Source of the DNA: Flavobacterium sp. LHD-80
GTDB lineage: Bacteria > Bacteroidota > Bacteroidia > Flavobacteriales > Flavobacteriaceae
Assembly: GCF_030929605.1 (NCBI RefSeq)
Contig: NZ_JAVFVS010000008.1
Location: forward strand, 248,001 to 312,000
Direction of reading: 5' to 3'
DNA length: 64,000 bases
The notes under the pieces were generated by a model that saw nothing but the letters and a program-made list of their open reading frames with translations, had not been told where the DNA came from and did no database searches. Below, piece by piece: positions 43,403 through 52,418 of this stretch. How positions within the stretch are numbered: the stretch's first letter is position 1; every line of letters starts with the position of its first letter. A program made the position numbers and the translations under genes.

Positions 43403-45796
43403 ATGTATGTAGTAAAAAGAGATGGCCACAGAGAGCCCGTAATGTTTGATAAGATTACAGAAAGAATCAAAAAATTGTGTTACGGCTTGAATGAGCTCGT
43501 AGATCCGGTTAAGGTAGCGATGAGAGTTATCGAGGGATTGTATGATGGGGTTTCTACTTCTGAATTGGATAATCTTGCAGCAGAAACAGCGGCTTCTATG
43601 ACTATTGCGCATCCAGATTATGCACAATTGGCAGCGCGTGTGGCAATTTCAAACCTACATTCAAATACTAAAAAATCGTTCTCTGAAACGATGAAAGATA
43701 TGTATCACTACGTAAATCCAAGAAATGGTCAAGATGCGCCATTAATTGCTGATGACGTATTTAAAGTGATTCAGGAAAATGCTGCTTTTTTAGATTCTCA
43801 TATCATTTATACAAGAGATTTTAATTACGATTATTTTGGCTTCAAAACTTTAGAGCGTTCTTATCTTCTTAAAATAAACGGAAAAATAGTTGAGCGTCCA
43901 CAACACATGTTAATGCGTGTTTCTGTTGGTATTCACTTAGACGATTTAAAATCGGTTATTGAAACGTACGATTTAATGTCTAAAAAGTTCTTTACGCATG
44001 CAACGCCAACGTTGTTCAATGCTGGAACTCCAAAACCACAAATGTCTTCTTGTTTCCTTTTGGCAATGCAGGATGATAGTATTGATGGTATTTACGATAC
44101 ATTAAAACAAACAGCAAAAATCTCGCAATCAGCGGGAGGAATTGGTTTGTCAATTCATAATGTTCGTGCAACAGGATCTTATATTCGTGGTACAAACGGA
44201 ACTTCAAACGGAATTGTTCCGATGTTGAGAGTATTCAATGATACTGCTCGTTACGTAGATCAAGGTGGTGGAAAACGTAAAGGAAGTTTTGCGATTTATA
44301 TCGAAACTTGGCACGCTGATATTTTCGATTTCTTGGATTTGAAGAAAAATACAGGAAAAGAAGAAATGCGTGCGAGAGATTTATTCTTCGCCATGTGGAC
44401 TTCAGATTTATTCATGAAACGCGTTCAGGAAGATTCAACTTGGACTTTAATGTGTCCAAACGAATGTCCTGGATTATATGATGTTTACGGAGATGAATTC
44501 GAAGCATTATATACGGATTACGAATTTAGAGGAAAAGGAAGAAAAACAATCCGTGCTCGTGAATTATGGGAGAAAATCCTAGAATCACAAATCGAGACTG
44601 GAACACCTTATATGTTGTACAAAGATGCAGCAAACCGTAAATCAAACCACAAGAATTTAGGAACAATTCGTTCTTCTAACTTGTGTACAGAGATTATGGA
44701 GTTTACTTCTAAAGATGAAATTGCAGTTTGTAACTTGGCTTCTATTTCGTTGCCAATGTTCATCGAAAACGGAAAATTTGATCACGAAGCGCTTTACAAT
44801 GTTACAAAACGTGTAACTCGTAACTTGAACAAAGTAATCGATAGAAACTACTATCCAGTAAAAGAAGCTGAAAATTCAAACATGCGTCACCGTCCGGTTG
44901 GTTTAGGTGTGCAAGGTTTAGCTGATGCTTTTATCATGTTGCGTTTGCCGTTTACAAGTGATGAAGCAAAAGCGTTGAACCAAGAAATTTTCGAAACATT
45001 ATACTTCGCAGCTGTAACCGCTTCTATGGAAATGGCAAAAGAAGAAGGGCCATATTCAACTTTCGAAGGTTCGCCAATGTCACAAGGAGAATTCCAACAC
45101 AATATGTGGGGAATGAAAGATGAGGAATTATCAGGCCGTTGGGATTGGGCTTCATTAAGAAAAGAAGTTGTAGAGCACGGAGTTCGTAACTCATTGTTAG
45201 TTGCGCCGATGCCAACTGCATCGACTTCTCAAATTCTTGGAAACAACGAGGCTTTCGAGCCATATACATCAAACATTTACACACGTCGTGTATTGTCTGG
45301 AGAGTTCATTGTAGTAAACAAACATTTACTAGAAGACTTAGTAAAACTAGGTTTGTGGAACGAAGATTTGAAACAAGAAATTATGCGTCATAACGGATCT
45401 GTTCAAAATATTGATAAGATTCCGCAAGACTTAAAAGATCTTTATAAAACAGTTTGGGAAATGTCGATGAAAGATATTATCGATATGTCACGTCAAAGAG
45501 GATACTTTATTGACCAATCTCAATCGTTGAACTTGTTCATGCAAGATGCAAACTATTCTAAATTAACGTCAATGCACTTTTACGCTTGGCAGTCTGGTTT
45601 AAAAACAGGAATGTATTACCTAAGAACAAAAGCGGCTGTAGATGCGATTAAATTCACATTAAACAACGATAAAAAAGAAGAAACCGCTCCAGCTTTAGTT
45701 GCTGAAACTGAAGAAATCAGTGTTGAAGACTATAAAGCTATGTTGCTTAAAGCACAAGCTGCAGGTCCTGAGGATTGTGAAATGTGTGGGTCTTAA
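43403..45796 (+). CDS. nrdA: Ribonucleoside-diphosphate reductase, alpha subunit
   Basis: Catalytic R1 subunit reducing NDPs to dNDPs with NrdB. The 797-residue protein starts with an ATP-cone (residues about 1-90, [16 protein letters not shown]), whose dATP binding gives overall activity control. The barrel has the SSCFLL cysteine (about 217), NLCTEI with the thiyl-radical cysteine region near residue 430, CNLASISL, and MPTAST near residue 607; the tail ends CEMCGS, the redox-active pair. Monocistronic with a strong terminator. Order B then A is typical of flavobacteria. Confidence 0.96.
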   Translation: MYVVKRDGHREPVMFDKITERIKKLCYGLNELVDPVKVAMRVIEGLYDGVSTSELDNLAAETAASMTIAHPDYAQLAARVAISNLHSNTKKSFSETMKDMYHYVNPRNGQDAPLIADDVFKVIQENAAFLDSHIIYTRDFNYDYFGFKTLERSYLLKINGKIVERPQHMLMRVSVGIHLDDLKSVIETYDLMSKKFFTHATPTLFNAGTPKPQMSSCFLLAMQDDSIDGIYDTLKQTAKISQSAGGIGLSIHNVRATGSYIRGTNGTSNGIVPMLRVFNDTARYVDQGGGKRKGSFAIYIETWHADIFDFLDLKKNTGKEEMRARDLFFAMWTSDLFMKRVQEDSTWTLMCPNECPGLYDVYGDEFEALYTDYEFRGKGRKTIRARELWEKILESQIETGTPYMLYKDAANRKSNHKNLGTIRSSNLCTEIMEFTSKDEIAVCNLASISLPMFIENGKFDHEALYNVTKRVTRNLNKVIDRNYYPVKEAENSNMRHRPVGLGVQGLADAFIMLRLPFTSDEAKALNQEIFETLYFAAVTASMEMAKEEGPYSTFEGSPMSQGEFQHNMWGMKDEELSGRWDWASLRKEVVEHGVRNSLLVAPMPTASTSQILGNNEAFEPYTSNIYTRRVLSGEFIVVNKHLLEDLVKLGLWNEDLKQEIMRHNGSVQNIDKIPQDLKDLYKTVWEMSMKDIIDMSRQRGYFIDQSQSLNLFMQDANYSKLTSMHFYAWQSGLKTGMYYLRTKAAVDAIKFTLNNDKKEETAPALVAETEEISVEDYKAMLLKAQAAGPEDCEMCGS

Positions 45797-45853
45797 TCTT
45801 TTTTAGAAGAAAGAAAATAGAACAAAGAAGAAAGATTTATTCTTAATTTATAG

Positions 45854-45887
45854 AAAAGCAGTTATTGTAATGATAACTGCTTTTTTT
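45854..45887 (+). terminator. Terminator of nrdA
   Basis: AAAAGCAGTTAT pairs with ATAACTGCTTTT around a short loop; a run of T follows. A TATATTTG -7 element for the next gene begins 4 bases after it. Confidence 0.92.
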
Positions 45888-45940
45888 GGCTATATTTGTT
45901 TTTTATTAACAGTAAAAATACTACTTTTAAATTGTCTTTT

Positions 45941-46201
45941 ATGAAACTTGAAATTGAAAATTACAATAAAATTGCCAAAGAATTGAAAGAAGAATATTCA
46001 AAATTATCTGATTTTGAAGTTTTGTCATTAGCGATTCAAATACAAAGAAACCAAATTTTAGAAAATGGATTAGTAGTTAGTTCGTCAGACAAACATCCAG
46101 TTGGTTTAGAAGCGATAGCGATCGCTTTAGGTTATGAAGGAAATAAATCAATTACTATTACTGATGTTTTGCGAAATATTGCAAATAGAGAGGAAGTTTA
46201 A
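45941..46201 (+). CDS. Small protein of unknown function upstream of the HigBA-type pair
   Basis: An 86-residue cytosolic protein, helical for the first 60 residues (KIAKELKEEYSKLSDFEVLSL). No family recognised. It has its own promoter (-7 TATATTTG, 45891-45898) and precedes the toxin by 65 bases. The ATG at 45941 is preferred to one 15 codons upstream, whose extra residues lie between promoter and ATG with no support. Could be a third component of the TA locus or an unrelated small regulator. Confidence 0.55.
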   Translation: MKLEIENYNKIAKELKEEYSKLSDFEVLSLAIQIQRNQILENGLVVSSSDKHPVGLEAIAIALGYEGNKSITITDVLRNIANREEV

Positions 46202-46227
46202 TTGTTTTAAATGTTTTTTGAATTAAC

Positions 46228-46260
46228 AAGTTGCACTTTCGTGCAACTTTAATACATTTG
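46228..46260 (+). promoter_or_regulatory. Palindromic operator in the promoter of the HigBA-type pair
   Basis: AAGTTGCAC (46228-46236) and GTGCAACTT (46241-46249) form a perfect inverted repeat with 4 bases between, directly before the -7 element TACATTTG (46253-46260). The ATG of the toxin is 6 bases later, so the palindrome occupies the promoter spacer, the place expected for autorepression by the antitoxin. Confidence 0.6.
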
Positions 46261-46266
46261 TACTTT

Positions 46267-46614
46267 ATGAGTAATAATCAAAAGATTAGAACTGTTATTT
46301 TTTTTAAAAATTATTTCAATGAGTTTTTTGTCAAGCAAAAAGAAAAAGTACAACAAAAAATTGTTTGGACGATTGATTTAATTGAAGAATTAGATAGAAT
46401 TCCTGAAACATATTTGAAGTATATTGAAAACACAGATGGACTTTATGAAATTAGAATTCAACAAGGAAATGACATTTTTAGAATTTTTTGTTTTTTTGAT
46501 GAAGGAAAGTTAGTTGTATTAACTAATGGATTTCAAAAGAAAACTCAGAAAACACCAAAGAGAGAAATTAAAAAAGCTTTAAAAATTAAAAAGAATTATG
46601 AAAACGAAAAATAA
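46267..46614 (+). CDS. Type II toxin, HigB/RelE (Gp49-like)
   Basis: A 115-residue protein of the phage Gp49-like/HigB family: VIFFKNYFNEFFVKQKEKVQQKI, then YLKYIENTDGLYEIRIQQGNDIFRIFCFFDEGKLVVLTNGFQKKTQKTP, where GLYEIRI, IFRIFCFF and NGFQKKTQKTP are the recognised core. HigB cleaves mRNA on the ribosome. The ATG at 46267 is chosen because the -7 element ends at 46260; an upstream start would lie in the promoter. It overlaps the antitoxin gene by 17 bases, toxin first. Confidence 0.88.
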   Translation: MSNNQKIRTVIFFKNYFNEFFVKQKEKVQQKIVWTIDLIEELDRIPETYLKYIENTDGLYEIRIQQGNDIFRIFCFFDEGKLVVLTNGFQKKTQKTPKREIKKALKIKKNYENEK

Positions 46615-46903
46615 GAATCTAACAACTTTAGAAGAGTTTAAAGAGCTTCATTATGGGAAAATTGGAACACCAAAACGAGATGAACTAGAAGCTGGTTATG
46701 AGAATTTTAAAATAGGAGTATTACTTCAAGAAGCAAGACTTCAAAAAGGAATGACTCAAGAAGAACTTGCAATAAAAGCAGGAACAACAAAATCATATAT
46801 TTCTAAGATTGAGAATAACGTAAAAGAAGTCAAATTTTCAACACTTCAAAAAATCGTAGAACTTGGTTTGGGAGGGCATTTAGAGTTGTCAATTAAATTT
46901 TAA
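46598..46903 (+). CDS. XRE-family antitoxin (HigA-like)
   Basis: A 101-residue protein with a Cro/C1-type helix-turn-helix at about residues 40-92 (LLQEARLQKGMTQEELAIKAGTTKSYISKIENN). It should neutralise the preceding toxin and repress the operon, probably through the palindrome at 46228-46249. Its N-terminal 30 residues (EEFKELHYGKIGTPKRDELE) are typical of HigA antitoxins of this type. Toxin-first order and the 17-base overlap support the HigBA call. Confidence 0.9.
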   Translation: MKTKNKNLTTLEEFKELHYGKIGTPKRDELEAGYENFKIGVLLQEARLQKGMTQEELAIKAGTTKSYISKIENNVKEVKFSTLQKIVELGLGGHLELSIKF

Positions 46904-46979
46904 ATTTGCAATTCTTCTTTTTCCAAAAACAATATCTTCAAAAATTCCCCGTTCTAATTATTACCAAAGATTTTTAAAA

Positions 46980-47015
46980 CTTAGCATCTCAGTAACTAAG
47001 TAACTCAGCATCTTT
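46980..47015. repeat. 8-bp word array between the antitoxin and DUF1800 genes
   Basis: Four consecutive 8-mers: CTTAGCAT, CTCAGTAA, CTAAGTAA, CTCAGCAT, then CTTT. Same consensus as the arrays at 25772-25811 and 49852-49887. Confidence 0.85.
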
Positions 47016-47070
47016 CTCTAAATTAAACCTTTAAGAGAAAGTCAAGTCTTATTGTAATAATTTCTGCATC

Positions 47071-48468
47071 ATGAAAAAAAGCAATCTTTGGTCACTACGA
47101 TTAGGTTTTTCGGGGAAACAAGCAGCTCAAATTGAGAAATTAGGTTTAGAGAAATTTCTAAAGCATTCTTTTGATTCAAAATTTGATGACAAGCTTCCTG
47201 CTTTTTTAGATGATGATCCCAAAACATTAATCGAACTTAAAGAATTAAAAGAATCCATAAAAACCGCCGATTCTGAAGCTAAAAAGAAACTTCTCAAAAA
47301 AGAGGTTTACTCTTCGGTTGAATTAAAAAAATGTTGGATTTCTAAAATGCGCAATGACGAGTTTCCGTTGCGTGAAAATATGGTTTGTTTTTGGCACAAT
47401 CATTTCGTTTCCACTTCTCAAAAAGTAAAAGTCAATTACTGGATTTATCAGCATAATATGATTTTGCGTGAAAATGCTTTTGGAAATTTTAAAGAATTGA
47501 CCAAGCAGATTTTGAAATCAAACGCCATGATAAAATATCTGGATAATGTCGATAATAAAAAAGGAAAATTCAACGAAAATCTAAGCCGTGAATTACTCGA
47601 ATTATTTACACTCGGAATTGGGAATTACTCCGAAAGTGATATTAAAAACGGCGCAAGAGCTTTGGCGGGATTAAATTACGGAAATGAAGAAGCGCATTAC
47701 AGAAGCCTTGCTCAAGATTTTTCAGATAAAACCTATTTCGGCAAAACCGGAAACTGGAATTCAGATGATTTGATTGACATTATTTTCGAGCAAAAAAATA
47801 TTCCGTATTTAATTACCAGAAAAATTTTAAAATGGTTTATTGACGATTCTCCGTCAGAAGATTTAGTAGTTTATTATGGAGATTATTTCAGAAAGGTAAA
47901 ATTCGAAATACAGCCTTTATTGATCAAGATTTTTATTGAAGAATATAAAAAAGAAAAGTCGGGAACAAAAATCAAAAATCCGCTCGTTTATATTTTACAG
48001 CTTTTGGATGAGCTTCATATTGATGATCTCGACGACGAAATGATTTTGTTCTTCTTGAAACAGCAAGGAATGGATTTGTACAATCAGGTCAATGTAAAAG
48101 GTTGGGACGGCGGGAATTCATGGCTGACGTCACAAATTTATCTGCAAAGAAATAATACTTCAGATTTGCTTTGCAGCGGAAGAAGCATTACCAGAAAAGT
48201 ATTAAATAACATGAATGCTGATGATGAAAAGCCAAAAGCAGCATTGGAGAAAATTGATGTAAAAATCGATTTTGACACGAACGGAAATAATAAAACCATA
48301 ATTTCAGAATTATCCAACCGATTGTTATTTAAAGTAAATGATTCGATGCAAAAAGACATGGAAAATTTGCTGAAATATGATTTTGATCCACAAGAAGCAC
48401 ACGCCAATTTTGCTGTAATAAGACTCTTTAATTACATTACAAAATTACCAGAATATCAATTAATTTAG
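47071..48468 (+). CDS. DUF1800 domain protein
   Basis: A 465-residue mainly helical protein of the DUF1800 family: the FWHNHFV segment near residue 110, LYSRELLEL-like motif NLSRELLELFTLGIGNYSESD (around residue 170) and WLTSQIYLQR near residue 350. DUF1800 proteins are regularly paired with DUF1501 proteins; the pair is of unknown function, perhaps export or cell-surface polymer related. No signal peptide is apparent here; the DUF1501 partner begins 12 bases downstream. Confidence 0.88.
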   Translation: MKKSNLWSLRLGFSGKQAAQIEKLGLEKFLKHSFDSKFDDKLPAFLDDDPKTLIELKELKESIKTADSEAKKKLLKKEVYSSVELKKCWISKMRNDEFPLRENMVCFWHNHFVSTSQKVKVNYWIYQHNMILRENAFGNFKELTKQILKSNAMIKYLDNVDNKKGKFNENLSRELLELFTLGIGNYSESDIKNGARALAGLNYGNEEAHYRSLAQDFSDKTYFGKTGNWNSDDLIDIIFEQKNIPYLITRKILKWFIDDSPSEDLVVYYGDYFRKVKFEIQPLLIKIFIEEYKKEKSGTKIKNPLVYILQLLDELHIDDLDDEMILFFLKQQGMDLYNQVNVKGWDGGNSWLTSQIYLQRNNTSDLLCSGRSITRKVLNNMNADDEKPKAALEKIDVKIDFDTNGNNKTIISELSNRLLFKVNDSMQKDMENLLKYDFDPQEAHANFAVIRLFNYITKLPEYQLI

Positions 48469-48480
48469 AAAGCTACAGCT

Positions 48481-49650
48481 ATGAACAGAAGAAATTTTCT
48501 AACATTGACAGGAACTTTTACAGGTGGAATGCTGGTACTTCCTGATTTTTTACATGCTTTTGGTTCACAGAATAATTTAATAATTGGAGAGCAATGCGTT
48601 GTTTTTGTGCAATTGAATGGCGGAAACGACGGATTAAATACTTTCATACCATATGATGATCCTTTATATTATGAGTATAGAACCAAAATTGCGTTGAGTA
48701 AAGATTTGGTTATCAGTAAAAATAAAGGAATGGCGTTTCATCCGTCATTGAAAGATTTTGCCCAAATGCAACAAAACGGAGATTTGACCGTAATTCAAAA
48801 TGTGGGATATCCGGAGCCTATTCGTTCTCATTTTAGAAGTCAGGAAATTTGGCAGACTGCAACTGATTCTAATAAATATATAAACGAAGGCTGGCTAGGA
48901 AGATATTTAGATTTGCAATGCAACGGACATCAGGCGACAGCCGGTATAAATTTAGATTCAATTGATAATCTTGCCTTAAAAGGTATCGAACCTAATTTTA
49001 TAACGGTAAAAGATCCAAGCCGATTTAAAATAAAATCAGATAAAGAAGAAGATGTGACGCTGTCAAATAATCCGCATTTGGATTTTGTTCGAAAAATTGC
49101 CAATTCGGTTACTGAAGGTTCAGATGAAATTCAGAAAGCTTTGGCAAAATCAAAAGCCGAAATAAGTTATCCAAAAACAGAATTATCCAAAAAACTTGAA
49201 TGGATTGGAAGATTGATAAAAGGAAATTTGAATTCGAAAATATATTACACTTCGCTTGGTGGATTTGACACGCATGACAATCAGCTAGCAATTCACGAAC
49301 GAAAATTGACAGATTTGAACGATTCGTTATATAGTTTTTATCAAGATTTGAAACAAGCGCAATTATTGCAGAATGTGACCGTCGTTGTTTTTTCTGAATT
49401 TGGGCGACGAGTAAAAGACAACGGCAACGGAACTGATCACGGAACGGCTGCGCCAATGTTTATTATTGGAGGAAATAATAAAGGAACGATTTTAGGAAAT
49501 AATCCAAATTTAGCCGACTTAGATAACGGCGATTTAAAATATCAAACTGATTTTAGAAGTGTTTATGCGTCTTTATTAAAAGAGAAATTGAATTTTGATT
49601 ATTCTAAAATCGGGATTTCAAATAAACCGGTTTCTGGAATATTTGGATAA
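48481..49650 (+). CDS. DUF1501 domain protein
   Basis: A 389-residue exported protein of the alkaline-phosphatase-like superfamily: N-terminal RRNFLTLTGTFTGGMLVLP resembles a twin-arginine signal, then VQLNGGNDGLNTF (metal-site Asp region) and FGRRVKDNGNGTDHGTAAPMFIIGG near residue 310, with the DHG histidine. Paired with DUF1800 and translated from the same message. Substrate unknown. Ends 7 bases before a palindromic element. Confidence 0.88.
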   Translation: MNRRNFLTLTGTFTGGMLVLPDFLHAFGSQNNLIIGEQCVVFVQLNGGNDGLNTFIPYDDPLYYEYRTKIALSKDLVISKNKGMAFHPSLKDFAQMQQNGDLTVIQNVGYPEPIRSHFRSQEIWQTATDSNKYINEGWLGRYLDLQCNGHQATAGINLDSIDNLALKGIEPNFITVKDPSRFKIKSDKEEDVTLSNNPHLDFVRKIANSVTEGSDEIQKALAKSKAEISYPKTELSKKLEWIGRLIKGNLNSKIYYTSLGGFDTHDNQLAIHERKLTDLNDSLYSFYQDLKQAQLLQNVTVVVFSEFGRRVKDNGNGTDHGTAAPMFIIGGNNKGTILGNNPNLADLDNGDLKYQTDFRSVYASLLKEKLNFDYSKIGISNKPVSGIFG

Positions 49651-49657
49651 TCGCAAT

Positions 49658-49763
49658 CTTGTCATTCCGAGGAACGAGGAATCTTCGTAAGTAACTCCGC
49701 AATCAAAAGCGCCAATCTTTGTAGAGCTACTTACGAAGATTCCTCGTTCCTCGGAATGACAAG
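49658..49763. repeat. Palindromic element E3 with 36-bp perfect arms
   Basis: Arms 49658-49693 and 49728-49763 are exact complements starting CTTGTCATTCCGAGG. The core read on the minus strand (CTCTACAAAGATTGGCG and onward) matches the cores of E1 and E2, so the family is inserted in either orientation and the stem sequence differs while pairing is kept. It may also act as a terminator for the DUF1501 gene. Confidence 0.92.
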
Positions 49764-49851
49764 AAAGGAGAAAAACATTCTTTAATTAGAGAAATTGAAT
49801 GCTAAAAGGACAATGATTTACAGTAATTCGTGAATTCGTGGTGAAAAAAAA

Positions 49852-49887
49852 CTTAGTGACTTAGTATCTCAGCATCTTAGAACCTCG
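49852..49887. repeat. 8-bp word array before the aromatic operon
   Basis: CTTAGTGA, CTTAGTAT, CTCAGCAT, CTTAGAAC, CTCG: a run of 8-mers of the same consensus as at 25772 and 46980. A nearby string (AATTCGTGAATTCGTGG) is another short word repeat. Confidence 0.8.
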
Positions 49888-49989
49888 TTTTAATATTCTC
49901 ATTTTAAGCCCATATTTTTATATTATCATACAAAACCTGCTAAATTTGTTAAGAAATCCCTTTTTGTTTCATAAAATGCAATCTTTTTT

Positions 49990-50019
49990 TTGGTGCGGTA
50001 AAAATAATTTATACATTCG
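49990..50019 (+). promoter_or_regulatory. Promoter of the aromatic amino acid operon
   Basis: TTG at 49990-49992 and the -7-like TACATTCG at 50012-50019, 19 bases apart, fit the Bacteroidota consensus with one -7 mismatch. Transcription would start about 50026, giving a leader of about 170 bases before pheA. Confidence 0.6.
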
Positions 50020-50048
50020 CAGAGAATTTAAACAATAACACAAACGAA

Positions 50049-50129
50049 ATGGCATCTAACCGTTTTTATTTTAGCAACTCTTTTTATTTCTTCTTTAGTA
50101 GAAGTGAGGATTGTGCTATGGTTATTTGA
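50049..50129 (+). CDS. Phe/Tyr-rich leader peptide of the aromatic operon
   Basis: A 26-codon open frame (ATG at 50049, TGA at 50127-50129). Residues 6-16 read FYFSNSFYFFF: six Phe and two Tyr in eleven residues, in a leader directly before prephenate dehydratase. This composition is the hallmark of an attenuator leader in which ribosome stalling at starved aromatic codons controls transcription. It is too short for ordinary gene callers. Expression is inferred from composition, position and the fold behind it. Confidence 0.75.
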   Translation: MASNRFYFSNSFYFFFSRSEDCAMVI

Positions 50130-50188
50130 GAAATATAAAGACAAATAAAACTAATATACAATCCTGATGCAAATCAGGATTTTTTTTT
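50107..50188 (+). promoter_or_regulatory. Attenuator before pheA (antiterminator and terminator)
   Basis: Terminator: AATCCTGAT (50160-50168), loop GCAA, ATCAGGATT (50173-50181), then T to 50188; it ends 6 bases before the pheA ATG. The upstream strand ACAATCCT (50158-50165) can instead pair with AGGATTGT (50107-50114), which lies inside the leader peptide gene after the Phe/Tyr codons. The two structures exclude each other, so a ribosome stalled upstream favours the antiterminator. Confidence 0.75.
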
Positions 50189-50194
50189 GAATAT

Positions 50195-51034
50195 ATGACA
50201 ACGAAAATTGCAATACAAGGTATAAAAGGATCTTTTCATCATCAAGTTGTGAAGGAGTATTTCTCTGAAAATGTGGCTATTGATGAATGTTTGTCTTTTG
50301 AAGAATTAATCGACAGCCTTCTTTCAGGAAAATCTGATCAGGCGGTTATGGCGATTGAAAATTCGATTGCAGGTCCAATTATTCCGAATTATGCTTTGAT
50401 TGACAAGAATAATTTACACATTATTGGAGAGCATTATTTAAATATTAGTCAAAATTTAATGGCTTTAAAAGGTCAGAAAATTGAAGACATAAAAGAAGTT
50501 CATTCGCACCCAATGGCCATTTTGCAATGCATGGATTTCTTAAAGCAATATCCAAATATCAAATTGGTTGAGGATAAAGATACAGCTGAAACGGCAAGAA
50601 GAATTCAGGAAAAACAATTAACCGGAATTGCAGCAATTGCAAGTAAAACGGCTTCTGAAATGTATGATTTAGATATCATTGCGCCGGAAATTCAAACGAT
50701 CAAAAATAATATGACTCGTTTTGTGATTATCAAAAAACAAAATTCATTTTTGCCAGAAAGCGAAATCAACAGAGCGTCTATCAAATTTGAATTGGATCAC
50801 AAAAGAGGAAGTTTAGCGGCGGTTTTGAATGTAATGAGTGACTGCAAATTGAATTTGACAAAAATTCAGTCGCTTCCAAAAATTGAAACACCTTGGAAAT
50901 ATTCATTTTTCGTAGACGTAACATTCGAGAAATACGAAGATTTTGCAAAAGCCAAAACGTTATTAAACATCATGGCAGAGTATTTTAAAGTGTTGGGAGA
51001 ATATAAGAATACAAAACCTTTAAGTCAGTCTTAA
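50195..51034 (+). CDS. pheA: Prephenate dehydratase
   Basis: Converts prephenate to phenylpyruvate in phenylalanine biosynthesis. The 279-residue protein has the catalytic domain (residues about 5-180; GIKGSFHHQVVKEYF, AIENSIAGPI, TRF at NNMTRFVII) and a C-terminal ACT domain (about 195-270; ELDHKRGSLAAVLNVM) for feedback inhibition. It is the monofunctional type without chorismate mutase, which is supplied by the last gene of the operon. Starts just after the attenuator terminator; first of four genes. Confidence 0.94.
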   Translation: MTTKIAIQGIKGSFHHQVVKEYFSENVAIDECLSFEELIDSLLSGKSDQAVMAIENSIAGPIIPNYALIDKNNLHIIGEHYLNISQNLMALKGQKIEDIKEVHSHPMAILQCMDFLKQYPNIKLVEDKDTAETARRIQEKQLTGIAAIASKTASEMYDLDIIAPEIQTIKNNMTRFVIIKKQNSFLPESEINRASIKFELDHKRGSLAAVLNVMSDCKLNLTKIQSLPKIETPWKYSFFVDVTFEKYEDFAKAKTLLNIMAEYFKVLGEYKNTKPLSQS

Positions 51035-51136
51035 AGTTGGAAAGTCGAAAGTCTTAAAGTCCAAAAAGCAGAAAACAAATTAAAAAGTTTAAAAGAGCCT
51101 AAAGCCTAAAGCTTGTGGCCTAAAGCAATAAAAACA
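51035..51136. repeat. Short word repeats between pheA and the aminotransferase
   Basis: AAAGTC words (51035-51065) and CCTAAAG words (around 51097-51125, GCCTAAAGCCTAAAGC) with 7-8 base period. The aminotransferase ATG is 51137; the frame extending upstream into these words is not credible. Confidence 0.6.
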
Positions 51137-52282
51137 ATGATTACAACAGCAAAAAGATTAGATACAGTTGAAGAATACTACTTCTCATCAAAATTGAGAG
51201 AAGTTCGTCAACTGCAGTCTGAAGGAAAATCGATCATCAATATGGGAATTGGAAGCCCTGATTTGAGTCCGTCAAAAGCAGTAATTGAAGCAGTCGCTGC
51301 GGCAATTCAAGACGAAAACGGGCATGGTTATCAAAGCTATCAGGGATTACCGGAATTGAGAAAAGGGATGGCCGATTTTTATCAGAATCAATTTGGTGTT
51401 GAATTAAATCCGAATAATGAGATTTTGCCTTTGATGGGTTCGAAAGAAGGAATTATGCACATTTCGTTAGCATTTTTAAATGAAGGCGATCACGTTTTAA
51501 TTCCGAATCCGGGTTATCCAACTTATACTTCGGTAACAAATTTGGTAGGAGCTGCTCCGGTTTATTATGATTTGAAAGAAGAAAATGGCTGGGAACCAGA
51601 TTTTGAAGCTTTAGAAAAATTAGATCTTTCGAAAGTAAAAATTATGTGGTTGGGATATCCCCACATGCCAACAGGAGCGAGAGGAAGTTTAGCGTTATTT
51701 GAAAAATTGGTTGCTTTTGCTAAAAAACACAATATATTATTGATCAACGACAATCCATATAGTTTTGTTTTGAATGATAATCCGATGAGTTTATTGCAAG
51801 TTGAAGGAGCGAAGGATGTAGCTTTAGAATTAAATTCATTAAGTAAAACCTTCAACATGGCAGGCTGGAGAGTCGGGATGGTTTTAGGAAATCCTGAAAT
51901 TATCGATGCAGTCCTAAAAGTAAAAAGCAATATGGACAGCGGAATGTTCTACGGAATCCAGAAAGGTGCAGTTGCAGCTTTAAATTGTGATAAATCTTGG
52001 TTTGAAGATCAAAACAAAATCTACAGACGCCGAAGAGAATTAACAGAAAAACTAGCAGAGAAATTAGGTTGTAAAGTCTATAAAGAAGGAGTTGGGCTTT
52101 TTGTTTGGGCAAAACTTCCGGAAGGAATCGAATCAGCAGAAAAGTTCATTGACGAAATATTATATGAGAAACACATTTTCATTACACCGGGAACTATTTT
52201 TGGTAGCAACGGCGAAGGTTATATCAGATTCTCATTGTGTGTGAAAGAAGAAAAAGTACAGGAAGCGATAGATCGATTTTGA
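51137..52282 (+). CDS. PLP-dependent aminotransferase (class I/II), aromatic operon
   Basis: A 381-residue fold-type I aminotransferase that, by position, makes Phe and Tyr from phenylpyruvate and hydroxyphenylpyruvate. The Schiff-base lysine is in LNSLSKTFNMAGWRVG (around residue 237), NPGYPTYT is the cofactor ring segment and PHMPTGA replaces the usual NPTGA. The ATG at 51137 begins the family N-terminus (ITTAKRLDTVEEYYFS); the GTG eight codons upstream lies in repeat words. LL-diaminopimelate-type or aspartate activity cannot be excluded. Confidence 0.88.
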   Translation: MITTAKRLDTVEEYYFSSKLREVRQLQSEGKSIINMGIGSPDLSPSKAVIEAVAAAIQDENGHGYQSYQGLPELRKGMADFYQNQFGVELNPNNEILPLMGSKEGIMHISLAFLNEGDHVLIPNPGYPTYTSVTNLVGAAPVYYDLKEENGWEPDFEALEKLDLSKVKIMWLGYPHMPTGARGSLALFEKLVAFAKKHNILLINDNPYSFVLNDNPMSLLQVEGAKDVALELNSLSKTFNMAGWRVGMVLGNPEIIDAVLKVKSNMDSGMFYGIQKGAVAALNCDKSWFEDQNKIYRRRRELTEKLAEKLGCKVYKEGVGLFVWAKLPEGIESAEKFIDEILYEKHIFITPGTIFGSNGEGYIRFSLCVKEEKVQEAIDRF

Positions 52283-52314
52283 AAATTTTAGATATCAGAT
52301 TTTAGATTTTAGAT

Positions 52315-52382
52315 TGTCAGGCTGAGCGAAGTCGAAGCCCACGTTCCAATTGGAAAACCCTTCGACTTCGCTCAGGGTGACA
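52315..52382. repeat. Palindromic element of the TGTCA-CTGAGCGAAGTCGAAG family
   Basis: Arms 52315-52337 and 52360-52382 are complements with two mismatches near the tip. The arm matches the arm family of E1 (CTGAGCGAAGTCGAAG) but the 22-base loop lacks the E1-E3 core. It is preceded by ATTTTAGATTTTAG words. It sits between the aminotransferase and tyrA inside an operon. Confidence 0.85.
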
Positions 52383-52418
52383 AGTCGAAAAACAAGATTT
52401 GAAAATTAAAGAAATAGT

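Noticed and set aside
45896..45940. Longer N-terminus for the 86-residue protein
   Set aside because: The extension begins inside or next to the -7 element (45891-45898), so it would not be in the transcript.
46980..49887. CRISPR array suspected from the 8-bp word runs
   Set aside because: Units are 8 bases without spacers and with sequence drift; no cas genes nearby.
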